Source: Xanthomonas arboricola pv. populi (GTDB taxonomy: Bacteria > Pseudomonadota > Gammaproteobacteria > Xanthomonadales > Xanthomonadaceae). Taken from it: 64,000 bases of DNA. The position numbers were made by a program, and so were the translations under genes. How positions within the stretch are numbered: the stretch's first letter is position 1; each line of letters begins with the position of its first letter. This document shows, one piece after another, positions 26,331-36,306 of the stretch. The notes below the pieces were generated by a model that was not told the DNA's origin, did not search any database, and worked only from the letters and a program-made list of their open reading frames with translations. The stretch covers positions 1 through 64,000 of the forward strand of contig NZ_MDEB01000005.1 of NCBI RefSeq assembly GCF_002939945.1. The letters are read 5' to 3'.

Positions 26331-27527
26331 ATGATCATCCATTCGCTGCTCGACACCGACCTGTACAAATTCACCATGATGCAGGCGGTGCTGCATCAGC
26401 ATCCGGCCGCGCAGGTCGAGTACCGCTTCAAATGCCGCACGCCCGGCGTGGATCTGGCCCAGTTCATCGACGAGATCTCGCGCGAGATCGATGCGCTGTG
26501 CCGGCTGCGGCTGCACGAGGACGAGGTGGCCTATCTGCGTGGCCTGCGCTTCATCAAGCCGGATTTCGCCGACTTCCTGGCGCTGTTCCATATGGACCGC
26601 AAATACCTGCAGCTGTCGGCATCGACCACCCACCCGGGTGAGATCGAGCTGACCATCCGCGGCCCGTGGCTGCATACCATCCTGTTCGAAGTGCCGTTGC
26701 TGGCGATCGTCAACGAGGTGTGGTTCCGCAACACCTCCAAGCCGGATTACGAAGAAGGCCGCAGCCGCCTGCGCGAGAAGGTGAGCAGCCTGCGCAGCAT
26801 GCCGGCCGGCTGCAAGATCGCCGACTACGGCACCCGGCGGCGCTATTCGCGGCACTGGCAGGGCGAGTTGCTGCCGTTGCTGCGCGATGGCCTGGGCGCG
26901 CAGTTCGTCGGCACCAGCAATGTGTACTTCGCCAAGCATTACGGCCTGACCCCGCTGGGCACGATGGCGCACGAGTACCTGCAGGCGTTCCAGGCACTGG
27001 GGCCGCGGTTGCGCGATTCGCAGGTGGCCGCGCTGGAGTCGTGGGCGCGCGAGTACCGCGGCGATCTGGGCATCGCCCTGTCCGATGTGGTCGGGCTGGA
27101 CGCGTTCCTGCGCGACTTCGACCTGTATTTCTGCAAGCTGTTCGACGGCATGCGCCATGATTCGGGCGACCCGTTCGAATGGGGCGAGCGTGTCATCGCC
27201 CACCTGCAGGCACACCGCATCGACCCCGCGACCAAGGTGCTTGTGTTCAGCGATGGCCTCAACATCGACAAGGTGATGCGGCTGTACGCGCACTTCCACA
27301 CGCGCTGCCGGCTGGCGTTCGGCGTAGGCACCAGCCTCACCAACGACCTGGGGCCGACACCGCTGCAGATCGTGATCAAGATGGTCCGCTGCAATGGGCA
27401 GCCGGTGGCCAAGCTCAGCGACTCGCCGGGCAAGAGCATGTGCGAGGACGCCGGTTACCTGCGCTATTTGCGCGATGTGTTCGGCCTGCCGCCGGTGCCG
27501 GAAGCGGTGGATCTCGCGCGGCAGTGA
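26331..27527 (+). CDS. pncB: Nicotinate phosphoribosyltransferase
   Basis: Cytosolic enzyme of 398 residues that couples nicotinate and PRPP to nicotinate mononucleotide in the NAD salvage (Preiss-Handler) route. The conserved N-terminus [16 protein letters not shown], the central [24 protein letters not shown] (with the catalytic His) and [15 protein letters not shown] are all intact, and [12 protein letters not shown] carries the phosphoribosyl-binding loop. Length fits the family. It is a single gene with its own spacer (26165-26330) after the xag operon, which contains no recognisable element beyond a possible -10 GCATAAT. Confidence 0.95.
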   Translation: MIIHSLLDTDLYKFTMMQAVLHQHPAAQVEYRFKCRTPGVDLAQFIDEISREIDALCRLRLHEDEVAYLRGLRFIKPDFADFLALFHMDRKYLQLSASTTHPGEIELTIRGPWLHTILFEVPLLAIVNEVWFRNTSKPDYEEGRSRLREKVSSLRSMPAGCKIADYGTRRRYSRHWQGELLPLLRDGLGAQFVGTSNVYFAKHYGLTPLGTMAHEYLQAFQALGPRLRDSQVAALESWAREYRGDLGIALSDVVGLDAFLRDFDLYFCKLFDGMRHDSGDPFEWGERVIAHLQAHRIDPATKVLVFSDGLNIDKVMRLYAHFHTRCRLAFGVGTSLTNDLGPTPLQIVIKMVRCNGQPVAKLSDSPGKSMCEDAGYLRYLRDVFGLPPVPEAVDLARQ

Positions 27528-27718
27528 CTGACGCGGCGCGGCGCATCGAGAAATCGTTGCCGCTCTCAGCAGACAGCAGCAACAGTGCGGTGCATCGCTC
27601 AATCGCAGGTGGAGCGGGCTCCGTGCGGGAATGGCAGACGCTGAAGCGCAATCGCGACGCCTGCATTGGCAGGCAGCCGCTCCGTTTGCGTTGAACAGGG
27701 TGATTGCAGATAAACGAA

Positions 27719-27736
27719 CGGCGCCTGTCGGCGCCG
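27719..27736 (-). terminator. Hairpin terminator after the metalloprotease gene
   Basis: CGGCGCC-TGTC-GGCGCCG forms a 7-bp GC stem with a tetraloop; on the minus strand it is followed by GTTCGTTT. It lies 30 bases beyond the metalloprotease stop and also separates it from pncB. Confidence 0.6.
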
Positions 27737-27765
27737 CTCGCATCACACGCAGTGAATCTAGCGGC

Positions 27766-29424
27766 CTACGGGCGCACCTTGGTGGCGCAGACGAACACCG
27801 CTGCCTGTTGAATGCGGCTGATCGCTCCCTGGTTCTGCAACTCGCGCGCGTGCTCGTCCATGCAGGTCAGGTAGCCCAGACGGTTACCGGCGTTCTGCGT
27901 CTTGCACAGGCTGTTTTCGGCCGAGATGTTCGCGCCGGGAATCAGACCGCCGGTCTCCAGCGTCGGCACCAGCGTATTGCAGTTGCCCAACTTGGCCAGC
28001 CCGCGATTGAGCGTCCAGCCGATATCGGCAAACAGCGCCGGGGTCAGGTCGACGTTCAGATGCGCCTGCACTTCGGGCGTATCGAACGGTTCCATCAACG
28101 CGTTGGGCTGCAGGTCGGTATCGAAGTGCGAGAACGTCGAACCGCCGGCCACCACGCTTGGCGCGTACAGCCGCGTACGGCCCGCGGTGTCGGTGCCCTG
28201 CAACAGATCGGGGTCTTCGTACAACGCCGCGACCACTCCGGTGCCGCCCTTCAGTCGCGCGCCATCGGTCTGCGACACCATGATCGCCGGGATGGTGATG
28301 TCGGTGATCGGCGGTGCGGCATTGCCCATCGTCTGCACGCCGGCCGCGTTATTGGCCACGATCACGCCCACCGCACCATTGAGCTGCGCGTTCTTGACCT
28401 TGATCGCGAACGCGCAGGTGCCGCGGTCGATCAGCGCCACCTTGCCGGCCACCTCGGCCGCATTGACGAATGGCGTTTCGCAGCCATCGCTGGCCGATGC
28501 GGCCGCCACCCCGTCATCGACCGTCACGACCGCGCGCGCCGGGAAATTGGCCGCCGTGGCCAGCGGTCCGAAGCTGGCAAAGCCCACCTCGAACTTGCCC
28601 GCCGCGCTGGCCGGTGCGCTTACCTGCAACAAGGTGCGCGGATCCAGGATCAGCGCCGCCTCGCGGTTGACGCGCGTGCCGGCCCACACCGTACGGCCCG
28701 GCGTGCGCATCGCTTCGGCACGCAGCGCGTTGGTCATGGCCGGATCGTCGAAGCGCTTGTTCTGCACGTTGTCGAAGGCCTGCGCGGTGTAGACGTCGGT
28801 CAGGCCGCTGCCCGAGCCGAGCACGCCGGTGGTCTTGTTGAGGAAGCCCGCCGCGCCCAGGCCGTGGCCGATCTCATGCATCACCACGTTGAGGAAATTG
28901 ATCTGGCCTTCGGGCGTCTTGCCGTCCAGACCCAGGTACCAGCCCGAGCCGGCCAGGCAGTCGGCCTTGCCCAGATCGCCGTTGAATTGCGAGAACACGT
29001 CGGCCGGATCGCTGGGATCGGGGACCAGATCCTGCCCGGCGATCGCATCGCCCAGCGCGGACGGATACAGCGTATTGGGCTTGGAACCGGGAAAGTCGTT
29101 GACGATCCAGTTCGGGCCGGCCTGGCCCAGCGTGCCGCCGGTGGCGGTACAGGTCAGCCGCGCGAACGAGGCATACACCTTGATCTCGACGTTGCTCTGC
29201 AGCACCGCGCCCCACAGGTCCATTGCGTACTGGTAGGCGATGCGACGCTGCTCGCCGACCGAGCGCCCCGGGTTGCCGCCCAATGGCGCAGCAGTGGTGG
29301 GGTCGTTCAAGCCGACGCTGGTGCCGGCATCGCCATTGATCAGCGTAACGTTGGCGGCGCTGGCATGCAGCGGCGCGATGGCGGCAGCCACGGCCAGGGA
29401 CAACAGCAACAAGGGCTTATTCAT
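27766..29424 (-). CDS. Secreted zinc metalloprotease with PA domain insert
   Basis: Exported protein of 552 residues from ATG 29424, which starts a clean signal peptide (MNKPLLLLSLAVAAAIAPLHASA). The zincin motif HEIGHGLGAAGF lies near residues 220-230. A protease-associated (PA) domain is inserted after it (about 290-430: EVAGKVALIDRGTCAFAIK, GAVGVIVANN), and HFDTDLQPNALMEPF carries a likely third ligand region. The C-terminal 60 residues contain three Cys. It overlaps the upstream small secreted protein by 8 bases. A plausible type II secretion substrate; its target is unknown. Confidence 0.85.
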   Translation of the reverse strand: MNKPLLLLSLAVAAAIAPLHASAANVTLINGDAGTSVGLNDPTTAAPLGGNPGRSVGEQRRIAYQYAMDLWGAVLQSNVEIKVYASFARLTCTATGGTLGQAGPNWIVNDFPGSKPNTLYPSALGDAIAGQDLVPDPSDPADVFSQFNGDLGKADCLAGSGWYLGLDGKTPEGQINFLNVVMHEIGHGLGAAGFLNKTTGVLGSGSGLTDVYTAQAFDNVQNKRFDDPAMTNALRAEAMRTPGRTVWAGTRVNREAALILDPRTLLQVSAPASAAGKFEVGFASFGPLATAANFPARAVVTVDDGVAAASASDGCETPFVNAAEVAGKVALIDRGTCAFAIKVKNAQLNGAVGVIVANNAAGVQTMGNAAPPITDITIPAIMVSQTDGARLKGGTGVVAALYEDPDLLQGTDTAGRTRLYAPSVVAGGSTFSHFDTDLQPNALMEPFDTPEVQAHLNVDLTPALFADIGWTLNRGLAKLGNCNTLVPTLETGGLIPGANISAENSLCKTQNAGNRLGYLTCMDEHARELQNQGAISRIQQAAVFVCATKVRP

Positions 29425-29830
29425 GCGGCAGCGCTCCCTGCTCGGCGTGGGCGGGTTGTGTAGCGGCGTCGTCGGTGTGCTCGATGACGATGCGGCCATC
29501 GGCCTGGCGGGTCGCCATCAGCGAGCTCATCTGCGTGGCCGGCAACTTGCGCGCCACGGTGCCGTTGGGCAGGCGTCGCTCGGTCGCGCGTGCGGCAGAT
29601 TCGGTCTGCGGCACCGCGGTGCCGGCAGCGCTGCTGCGGGCGGCCGACGCCGCCTGCTGATCCAGCGCTGCGCTCTCGGCGTCGGTCAGCGGGCGCAGCT
29701 TGCCGGTAACGGGATCGATACCGACCTTGGAACTGCTGCTTGCAGTCTCCTGCGCCACGGCCAAGGCCGGCAGGCAGACGACACACAACACACCGGACAG
29801 CATCCATCCGGGCTTCAGAAAGCTCATCAT
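29417..29830 (-). CDS. Small secreted protein encoded ahead of the metalloprotease
   Basis: Unrecognised exported protein of 137 residues. The start at 29830 has AAGGA ten bases upstream. The signal peptide MMSFLKPGWMLSGVLCVVC ends near LAVAQE. The mature chain is Ala/Ser-rich, with short motifs KVGIDPVTGKLRPLTDAES and RLPNGTVARKLPATQMSSL, and ends with a polar region. No Cys and no membrane helix remain after cleavage. It overlaps the metalloprotease gene by 8 bases, so a role as partner, propeptide-like chaperone or inhibitor is possible but not shown. Confidence 0.7.
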   Translation of the reverse strand: MMSFLKPGWMLSGVLCVVCLPALAVAQETASSSSKVGIDPVTGKLRPLTDAESAALDQQAASAARSSAAGTAVPQTESAARATERRLPNGTVARKLPATQMSSLMATRQADGRIVIEHTDDAATQPAHAEQGALPHE

Positions 29831-30123
29831 CGTTGGGGTTTCCTTGAGTCCAGCAGGGAAAAGGGACGCCGTGCAGACATCGGCATCGGGGGAATCCTTC
29901 CGTTTCGGTCTGTTTATGACTGAATCATGAATCCGTAACGTGTGTCAATCTTCTGACGGATAGGCCGCCGAGTGCGAAGCGAGGGCCTGAAGCAGTTGCC
30001 GGTGAACTTGCGTCGGGTAGTTTCGGGGAAGTACAGCGGCGGTCGGCACCGGGGTCGGCCAGTTTTTCAGCGCGAGCCAGCTGGGCCGGAAGCCTCCCTT
30101 CTCCCTGCGGGAGAAGGGGCCCG

Positions 30124-30530
30124 CAGGGGCGGATGAGGGTACGTGCGAAGTCTGGTGGGGTTTGAGCGCAGGGTTCGGGTACACCTGGCTTCGCTCCGTA
30201 CCCTCACCCCAACCCCTCTCCCGAGGGGAGAGGGGCCTCATCCCGCGTCGGCCAAGGTGCGTACGGACATTTCCCCTCTCCCCTCGGGAGAAGTTGCCTG
30301 CAGGGGCGGATGAGGGTACGTGCGAAGTCTGGTGGGGTTTGAGCGCAGGGTTCGGGTACACCTGGCTTCGCTCCGTACCCTCACTCCAACCCCTCTCCCG
30401 AGGGGAGAGGGGCTTCATCCCGCGTCGGCCAAGGTGCGTACGGACATTTCCCTTCTCCCTTCGGGAGAAGGTGCCCCGCAGGGGCGGATGAGGGTCCGTG
30501 CGAAGTCTGGTGGAGGTTGAGTGCAGGACT
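30124..30530. repeat. Tandem 177-178-bp repeat, two full copies and one partial
   Basis: CAGGGGCGGATGAGGGT recurs at 30124, 30301 and 30479 (the last with TCC for TAC), giving units of 177 and 178 bases. Each unit holds a promoter-distal hairpin CCCCTCTCCCGAGGGGAGAG and ends with a second hairpin around TCGGGAG. The stretch 29831-30778 has no credible gene; open frames across the repeats are by-products of the period being divisible by three in the first unit. Confidence 0.85.
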
Positions 30531-30645
30531 CGGGTAGACCTACTGATAGACAGATACCCGAAACACGCAGTCAACCCACATCAAGCGCAGTCATCTCAGA
30601 TCAAGATGCGAAACGCCAAGCAGCGCCACCTGACGCCCCAGCTAC

Positions 30646-30716
30646 CAATCCCTGATCCCTAATCCTCGTTCCCGACTCCCAATTCCCAATTCCCAATTCC
30701 CAATTCCCAATCCCGA
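30646..30716. repeat. AATTCCC 7-mer array upstream of def
   Basis: Degenerate then exact copies of a 7-mer (AATTCCC, with CGTTCCC and CAATCCC variants) run up to 63 bases before the def start codon. It belongs to the same family as the arrays at 4138, 35206, 41617 and 42908. Confidence 0.75.
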
Positions 30717-30778
30717 ACCTCACCTACACCTACCGCACAGGTCCTAAAATCGCCGCAACGTTTCCCGGGAGCAGCTAG

Positions 30779-31294
30779 ATGATTCGCGAGATTATCCGCA
30801 TGGGCGACAAGCGTCTGCTGCGCGTGGCGCCACCGGTGAGCAACCTGGGCAGCGCCGAGCTGCGCGCGCTGGTGGCCGACATGTTCGAGACGATGGACGA
30901 TGCGCACGGCGTCGGTCTGGCCGCACCGCAGATCGCGGTGGATCTGCAGCTGATGGTGTTCGGCTTCGAAGCCAGCGAACGCTATCCCGACGCGCCGGCG
31001 GTGCCGCGCACCGCGTTGGCGAATGCACAGATCGAACCGCTGTCGGAGGAGATGGAAAACGGCTGGGAAGGGTGTCTGTCCATTCCCGGCCTGCGCGCCG
31101 TCATTCCGCGCTATCGCTTCATTCGCTACCGCGGCGTTGCGCCGGACGGCAGCCCCATCGAGCGCGAGGCCGAAGGCTTCCACGCACGCGTGGTGCAGCA
31201 CGAATACGACCATCTGGTCGGCCGTCTGTATCCCTCGCGGATCGAGAACTTCGACACCTTCGGCTTCGAAGACGTGCTGTCCTACGACCTGTAA
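30779..31294 (+). CDS. def: Peptide deformylase
   Basis: Metal enzyme of 171 residues that removes the formyl group from the N-terminal Met of new proteins. All three family motifs are intact: GVGLAAPQI (residues about 42-50), EGCLSIPG (about 98) with the ligand Cys, and HEYDH (about 140) with the two His ligands and catalytic Glu. GGGAG lies seven bases before ATG 30779. It is not beside fmt here, so the genome probably has a second def gene next to fmt. It converges on ettA and shares a terminator with it. Confidence 0.95.
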   Translation: MIREIIRMGDKRLLRVAPPVSNLGSAELRALVADMFETMDDAHGVGLAAPQIAVDLQLMVFGFEASERYPDAPAVPRTALANAQIEPLSEEMENGWEGCLSIPGLRAVIPRYRFIRYRGVAPDGSPIEREAEGFHARVVQHEYDHLVGRLYPSRIENFDTFGFEDVLSYDL

Positions 31295-31326
31295 TCCATC
31301 GGGTGCCGCAGCTGCACCCGCATGTC

Positions 31327-31352
31327 ACAAGGGCGCCTTGCGGCGCCCTTGT
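31327..31352. terminator. Bidirectional terminator between def and ettA
   Basis: ACAAGGGCGCC-TTGC-GGCGCCCTTGT is a perfect 11-bp stem with a tetraloop placed between the convergent def (stop 31294) and ettA (stop 31358) genes, so it can serve both. Confidence 0.75.
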
Positions 31353-31357
31353 CGTGC

Positions 31358-33019
31358 TTACTTCAGCGCCTTGAAGCGCAGACGTTTGGGACCTGCGTCA
31401 TCGCCCATGCGGCGGCGCTTGTCTTCTTCGTACTCGCGGTAGTTGCCCTGAAAGAACTCCACGTGCGAGTCGCCTTCGAACGACAGGATGTGCGTGGCGA
31501 TGCGATCCAGGAACCAGCGATCATGCGAGATCACGAAGGTGTTGCCCGGGAATTCCAGCAACGCATCTTCCAGCGCACGCAGGGTCTCGATGTCCAGGTC
31601 GTTGGACGGTTCGTCGAGCAGCAGCACGTTGCCGCCCTGCAGCAGGGTCTTGGCCATGTGCAGACGGCCACGCTCACCACCGGACAGCGAGCCGACCATC
31701 TTCTGCTGGTCCTGGCCCTTGAAGTTGAAGCGGCCGATGTAGGCGCGCGACTGGATCTCCACGCCGTTGATGTTGAGGATGTCCAGGCCGCCCGCGATTT
31801 CCTGGAACACGTTGTGGTTGCCTTCCAGCTTGTCGCGGCTCTGGTCCACGTACGACAGCTGCACGGTCGGGCCGACCACGATCTCGCCGGAATCGGGCTT
31901 CTCCGCGCCGGTGATCATCTTGAACAGGGTCGACTTGCCGGCACCGTTGGGGCCGATGATGCCGACGATGGCGCCGGGCGGCACGATCATCGACAGATTG
32001 TCGATCAGCAGGCGGTCGCCGAACTTCTTGGAGACGTTCTTGAACTCCATCACCGCATTGCCCAGGCGCTCGCCCGGCGGGATGAAGATTTCATTGGTCT
32101 CGTTGCGGCGCTGGTAGTCCACCGACTGCAGTTCTTCCAGACGGGCCAGACGCGCCTTGCCCTTGGTACGGCCGCCCTTGGCATTCTGGCGCGACCATTC
32201 CAGTTCCTTCTGGATCGCCTTCTGACGCGACTTTTCCTGGTTGTCTTCCTGCTTGAGGCGCTCGTCCTTCTGGGTCAGCCAGTCGGTGTAGTTGCCCTTC
32301 CACGGAATGCCGCGGCCGCGATCCAGTTCCAGGATCCACTCGGCGGCGTTGTCGAGGAAGTAGCGATCATGCGTGACCGCCACCACGGTGCCGGTGTAGC
32401 GCGCCAGGAACTGCTCCAGCCATTCCACCGACTCGGCGTCCAGATGGTTGGTCGGTTCGTCGAGCAGCAGCATGTCCGGCTTCTGCAGCAGCAGGCGGCA
32501 TAGCGCCACGCGGCGCTTTTCGCCACCGGACAGCTTGCCGACCACCGCGTCCCACGGCGGCAGACGCAGCGCATCGGCGGCCACGTCCAGCTGGTTTTCC
32601 AGGGTGTGCGCATCGCCGGCGGCCAGGATCGCTTCCAGGCGTTCCTGTTCCTTGGCCAGGGCGTCGAAATCGGCGCCTTCCTCGGCATAGGCCAGGTAGA
32701 CCGCATCCAGCGCGGCCTGCGCCTGCAGCACGTCGCCCACGCCCTCCTCGACCGCCTCACGCACGCTGTGCTCGGGGTTGAGCTGCGGTTCCTGCGCCAG
32801 GTAGCCGACCTTGATGCCGGCCTGCGGACGGGCTTCGCCCTCGAAATCGGTATCCACGCCGGCCATGATCTTCAGCACCGTGGACTTGCCGGCGCCGTTC
32901 AGGCCCAGCAGGCCGATCTTGGCGCCCGGGAAAAAGCTCAGCGAGATGTCCTTGATGATCTGCCGCTTGGGCGGGACCACCTTGCTGACGCGGTTCATGG
33001 TGTAGATGTATTGCGACAT
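31358..33019 (-). CDS. ettA: Energy-dependent translational throttle protein EttA (ABC-F)
   Basis: Cytosolic ABC-F ATPase of 553 residues that binds the ribosomal E site and gates elongation according to the ATP/ADP ratio. I start at ATG 33019 (GGAG nine bases upstream), where MSQYIYTMNRVSKVVPPKR begins as in E. coli EttA. Two ABC modules are complete: Walker A GLNGAGKST and GPNGAGKST, signatures LSGGEKRR and LSGGERGR, Walker B LLLDEPTNHLD and LLLDEPSNDLD. The arm and P-site tRNA interaction linker between them (QEDNQEKSRQKAIQKELEW...) are present. No transmembrane domain, as expected. Confidence 0.96.
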   Translation of the reverse strand: MSQYIYTMNRVSKVVPPKRQIIKDISLSFFPGAKIGLLGLNGAGKSTVLKIMAGVDTDFEGEARPQAGIKVGYLAQEPQLNPEHSVREAVEEGVGDVLQAQAALDAVYLAYAEEGADFDALAKEQERLEAILAAGDAHTLENQLDVAADALRLPPWDAVVGKLSGGEKRRVALCRLLLQKPDMLLLDEPTNHLDAESVEWLEQFLARYTGTVVAVTHDRYFLDNAAEWILELDRGRGIPWKGNYTDWLTQKDERLKQEDNQEKSRQKAIQKELEWSRQNAKGGRTKGKARLARLEELQSVDYQRRNETNEIFIPPGERLGNAVMEFKNVSKKFGDRLLIDNLSMIVPPGAIVGIIGPNGAGKSTLFKMITGAEKPDSGEIVVGPTVQLSYVDQSRDKLEGNHNVFQEIAGGLDILNINGVEIQSRAYIGRFNFKGQDQQKMVGSLSGGERGRLHMAKTLLQGGNVLLLDEPSNDLDIETLRALEDALLEFPGNTFVISHDRWFLDRIATHILSFEGDSHVEFFQGNYREYEEDKRRRMGDDAGPKRLRFKALK

Positions 33020-33245
33020 GGGTGCTCCGTGGACGCAGGCAGCCCGCCGGCCGAGGCCGGAGGCAGCGGAAAAGGGATTGCGCCGATTATACGGGCAACC
33101 GGCTTGACCCGCGGCGGCGCGGCAGTAGCTAAACGGCAGCCTACCTTCCACCTGAATGGGCGTTTTCGTAATCGATTCCAGCAAGAATGCGTTAAGGCGG
33201 CCAGCGCCTTAATGAAATTGCGACATCGCAGACAGGAGCAATCCC

Positions 33246-33764
33246 ATGAACCGCAAACGCATCGTGACTGTTGTGCTCTCCTCCATCTTGGCGCTGGGCT
33301 TCGCCGCACCGGCCGCATTTGCCGGGGACTGGGACCGCGACGACCGCCGTGGGCATGACCGCGATCATCGCGATCATCGCGACCATCACAACAACTGGCG
33401 CAACGATCGCCACGATGATCGCCGCGACTGGCGTGACGACCGCCGGGCCGACCGCCACGACTGGCGACAGGACCGCCGCTACTACGGCAATGGCTACCGG
33501 GAGGGCTATCGCGACGCGCGCTACCGGGATCGCGATTACGACCGTCGCGGCTACACCTACGTCCCGGCCCCGGCGTATTACGGCCGTCCGGCCTATGTGC
33601 GCGGTCACCGCTATCAGGGCCCGGTCTACGTGGTCAACGATTATGACCGCTACAACCTGCGCTATCCGCCGCGCGGCTATCGCTGGCAGCGCGACAACAC
33701 CGGCAACTTCCTGCTGGTGGCTATTGCGACCGGTGTGATCGCCGATCTGGTGCTCAACAACTAG
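33246..33764 (+). CDS. RcnB-family periplasmic protein
   Basis: Exported protein of 172 residues with signal peptide MNRKRIVTVVLSSILALGFAAPAAFAG. The mature N-terminal half (about residues 28-80) is a low-complexity Asp/Arg/His tract with units such as HDRDHRDHR and DRRDWRDDRR. The C-terminal half has the RcnB-type domain: YVVNDYDRYNLRYPPRGYRWQR followed by a short helix LLVAIATGVIADLVLN. RcnB family members influence nickel/cobalt homeostasis in E. coli; metal binding by the His/Asp tract is plausible here but unproved. It is a single gene ended by a strong terminator. Confidence 0.8.
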   Translation: MNRKRIVTVVLSSILALGFAAPAAFAGDWDRDDRRGHDRDHRDHRDHHNNWRNDRHDDRRDWRDDRRADRHDWRQDRRYYGNGYREGYRDARYRDRDYDRRGYTYVPAPAYYGRPAYVRGHRYQGPVYVVNDYDRYNLRYPPRGYRWQRDNTGNFLLVAIATGVIADLVLNN

Positions 33765-33811
33765 GCCTCAGCATTGGCCGGGCCCGGGTCGGCAAGCGGG
33801 TAGGGCATCCC

Positions 33812-33842
33812 ACAAAGGCGCACTCCGGTGCGCCTTTGTCGT
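33812..33842 (+). terminator. Rho-independent terminator of the RcnB-like gene
   Basis: ACAAAGGCGCAC-TCCG-GTGCGCCTTTGT is a perfect 12-bp stem with a tetraloop, followed by CGTT. It lies 48 bases after the stop and before glyA. Confidence 0.8.
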
Positions 33843-33950
33843 TCAAGGGCCGAGCGCGCCATGGCGCGCGCCAGCGTCGCAATTGGTCACCTGTCCACGT
33901 GGGGCTTACAATCTGCGCCCCTACTGGCAACAGCTGCCCCGGAGCTCTGC

Positions 33951-35204
<1,254 letters not shown>

Positions 35205-35205
35205 T

Positions 35206-35300
35206 ACGGGAATGGGGAATAGGGAGACGAGAATGGTAAAAGCAACGCTGCGATAGTTCTGCTGTTCCGATTCCCTATTCCCCTCTCCCTATTCCCGGAC
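35206..35300. repeat. Hairpin-forming 7-mer array between glyA and nrdR
   Basis: CGGGAATGGGGAATAGGGAG on the left pairs with CTCCCTATTCCCG on the right around a 40-60-base loop that contains GTAAAAGCAACGCTGCGATAG. The right arm ends 6 bases before the nrdR start codon. The block at 41617-41717 has the same design, with loop GTAAGAGCACC. Confidence 0.8.
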
Positions 35301-35305
35301 GCCTG

Positions 35306-35830
35306 ATGCACTGCCCCTTCTGCCAGCACAACGACACCCGCGTGATCGATTCGCGCGTGTCCGAAGACGGCACGACGATTCGTCGGCGTCGCGAGTGCGA
35401 GGCGTGCGGCGAGCGTTTCAGCACCCTGGAAACGATCGAACTCAAGCTGCCGACCGTGGTCAAGAGCGATGGCGGGCGCGAGGCGTTCGACGCGCGCAAG
35501 CTGCGCACCAGTTTCGACCGCGCGTTGCAGAAACGCCCGGTGTCCGAAGAACAGATCGAAGCGGCGGTGCGCGCGGTGGTGCATCAATTGCGCATGTCCG
35601 GCGAGCGCGAGGTCGGCTCGCTGCGGGTGGGCGAATACGTCATGGTCGAGCTGCGCAAGCTCGATCATGTGGGCTATGTGCGCTTCGCTTCGGTGTACCG
35701 CAGTTTTCAGGACGTTGCCGATTTCCGCGAGGAAATCGAAAAGCTCGAACGCGAGCTCCCGGTCGGCATCGAGCAATTGCCGTTGCTGGAAGCGGCCTTG
35801 GAACGTGCCGGCAAGCCCGGCAAGCGGTGA
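35306..35830 (+). CDS. nrdR: Transcriptional repressor NrdR
   Basis: Zinc- and nucleotide-dependent repressor of ribonucleotide reductase genes, 174 residues. The N-terminal zinc ribbon is complete ([17 protein letters not shown]... [15 protein letters not shown], four Cys), and the ATP-cone follows (about residues 47-137: [21 protein letters not shown]). The usual NrdR length is 150-170; the extra C-terminal residues are charged. It lies upstream of ribD, as in many proteobacteria. Confidence 0.96.
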   Translation: MHCPFCQHNDTRVIDSRVSEDGTTIRRRRECEACGERFSTLETIELKLPTVVKSDGGREAFDARKLRTSFDRALQKRPVSEEQIEAAVRAVVHQLRMSGEREVGSLRVGEYVMVELRKLDHVGYVRFASVYRSFQDVADFREEIEKLERELPVGIEQLPLLEAALERAGKPGKR

Positions 35831-35835
35831 GCGCG

Positions 35836-36306
35836 ATGCGCATCGCTTGCGTGGCCGACACGCCGGAGCTGTTGCCGGCCATCGCGCGGGCGCATCTGCA
35901 GGCTTTTGGCAGTCTGTTGCCGGACTGGAATTTCGATGAGGCATTGAGCGAGTTGCGCAGCCACACCCGCGACGGGGTGATCCCGACGACGTGGGTGGCG
36001 CTCGACCAGGCGCAGTGGCTCGGGTCGGTCAGCCTGCTGGAAAACGACGATGCGCGCATTTGGCAATGGTCGCCATGGCTGGCGTCGCTGTACGTGCATC
36101 GTCAGGCGCGCGGGCAGGGCATCGGCGGGGCGCTGGTGACGCACTGCGTCCAGGCCGCCGCGCGCATGGGCGTGCCGGCGTTGTATCTGTATTGCCAGCC
36201 CGCACTGGCGCCGTACTACCAGCGCCTGGGCTGGCACCCGCATGCCGACTTGTTGTTGGGGCCGATGCAGATTGTGGTGATGCAGATCGAACCGGTAGCG
36301 CAGTGA
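35836..36306 (+). CDS. GNAT-family N-acetyltransferase
   Basis: Cytosolic acetyltransferase-fold protein of 156 residues from ATG 35836; a GTG at 35827, overlapping the nrdR stop as GTGA, would add three residues. The acetyl-CoA loop is clear: LASLYVHRQARGQGIGGALV (R/Q-x-x-G-x-G/A), with a C-terminal LYLYCQPALAPYYQRLGW helix-strand typical of the family. Substrate unknown. It sits between nrdR and ribD and overlaps ribD by four bases, so it is co-transcribed with them. Confidence 0.85.
   Translation: MRIACVADTPELLPAIARAHLQAFGSLLPDWNFDEALSELRSHTRDGVIPTTWVALDQAQWLGSVSLLENDDARIWQWSPWLASLYVHRQARGQGIGGALVTHCVQAAARMGVPALYLYCQPALAPYYQRLGWHPHADLLLGPMQIVVMQIEPVAQ

Noticed and set aside
27631-29463. 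A 610-codon plus-strand open frame opposite the metalloprotease
   Set aside because: No domain content; the minus strand has signal peptide, zinc motif and PA domain.
29945-30574. A 209-codon minus-strand open frame with repeated peptide blocks
   Set aside because: It lies wholly on the 177-178-bp tandem repeats and G/C hairpins, has no start-site signal, and its repeated peptide is a direct product of the DNA repeat.
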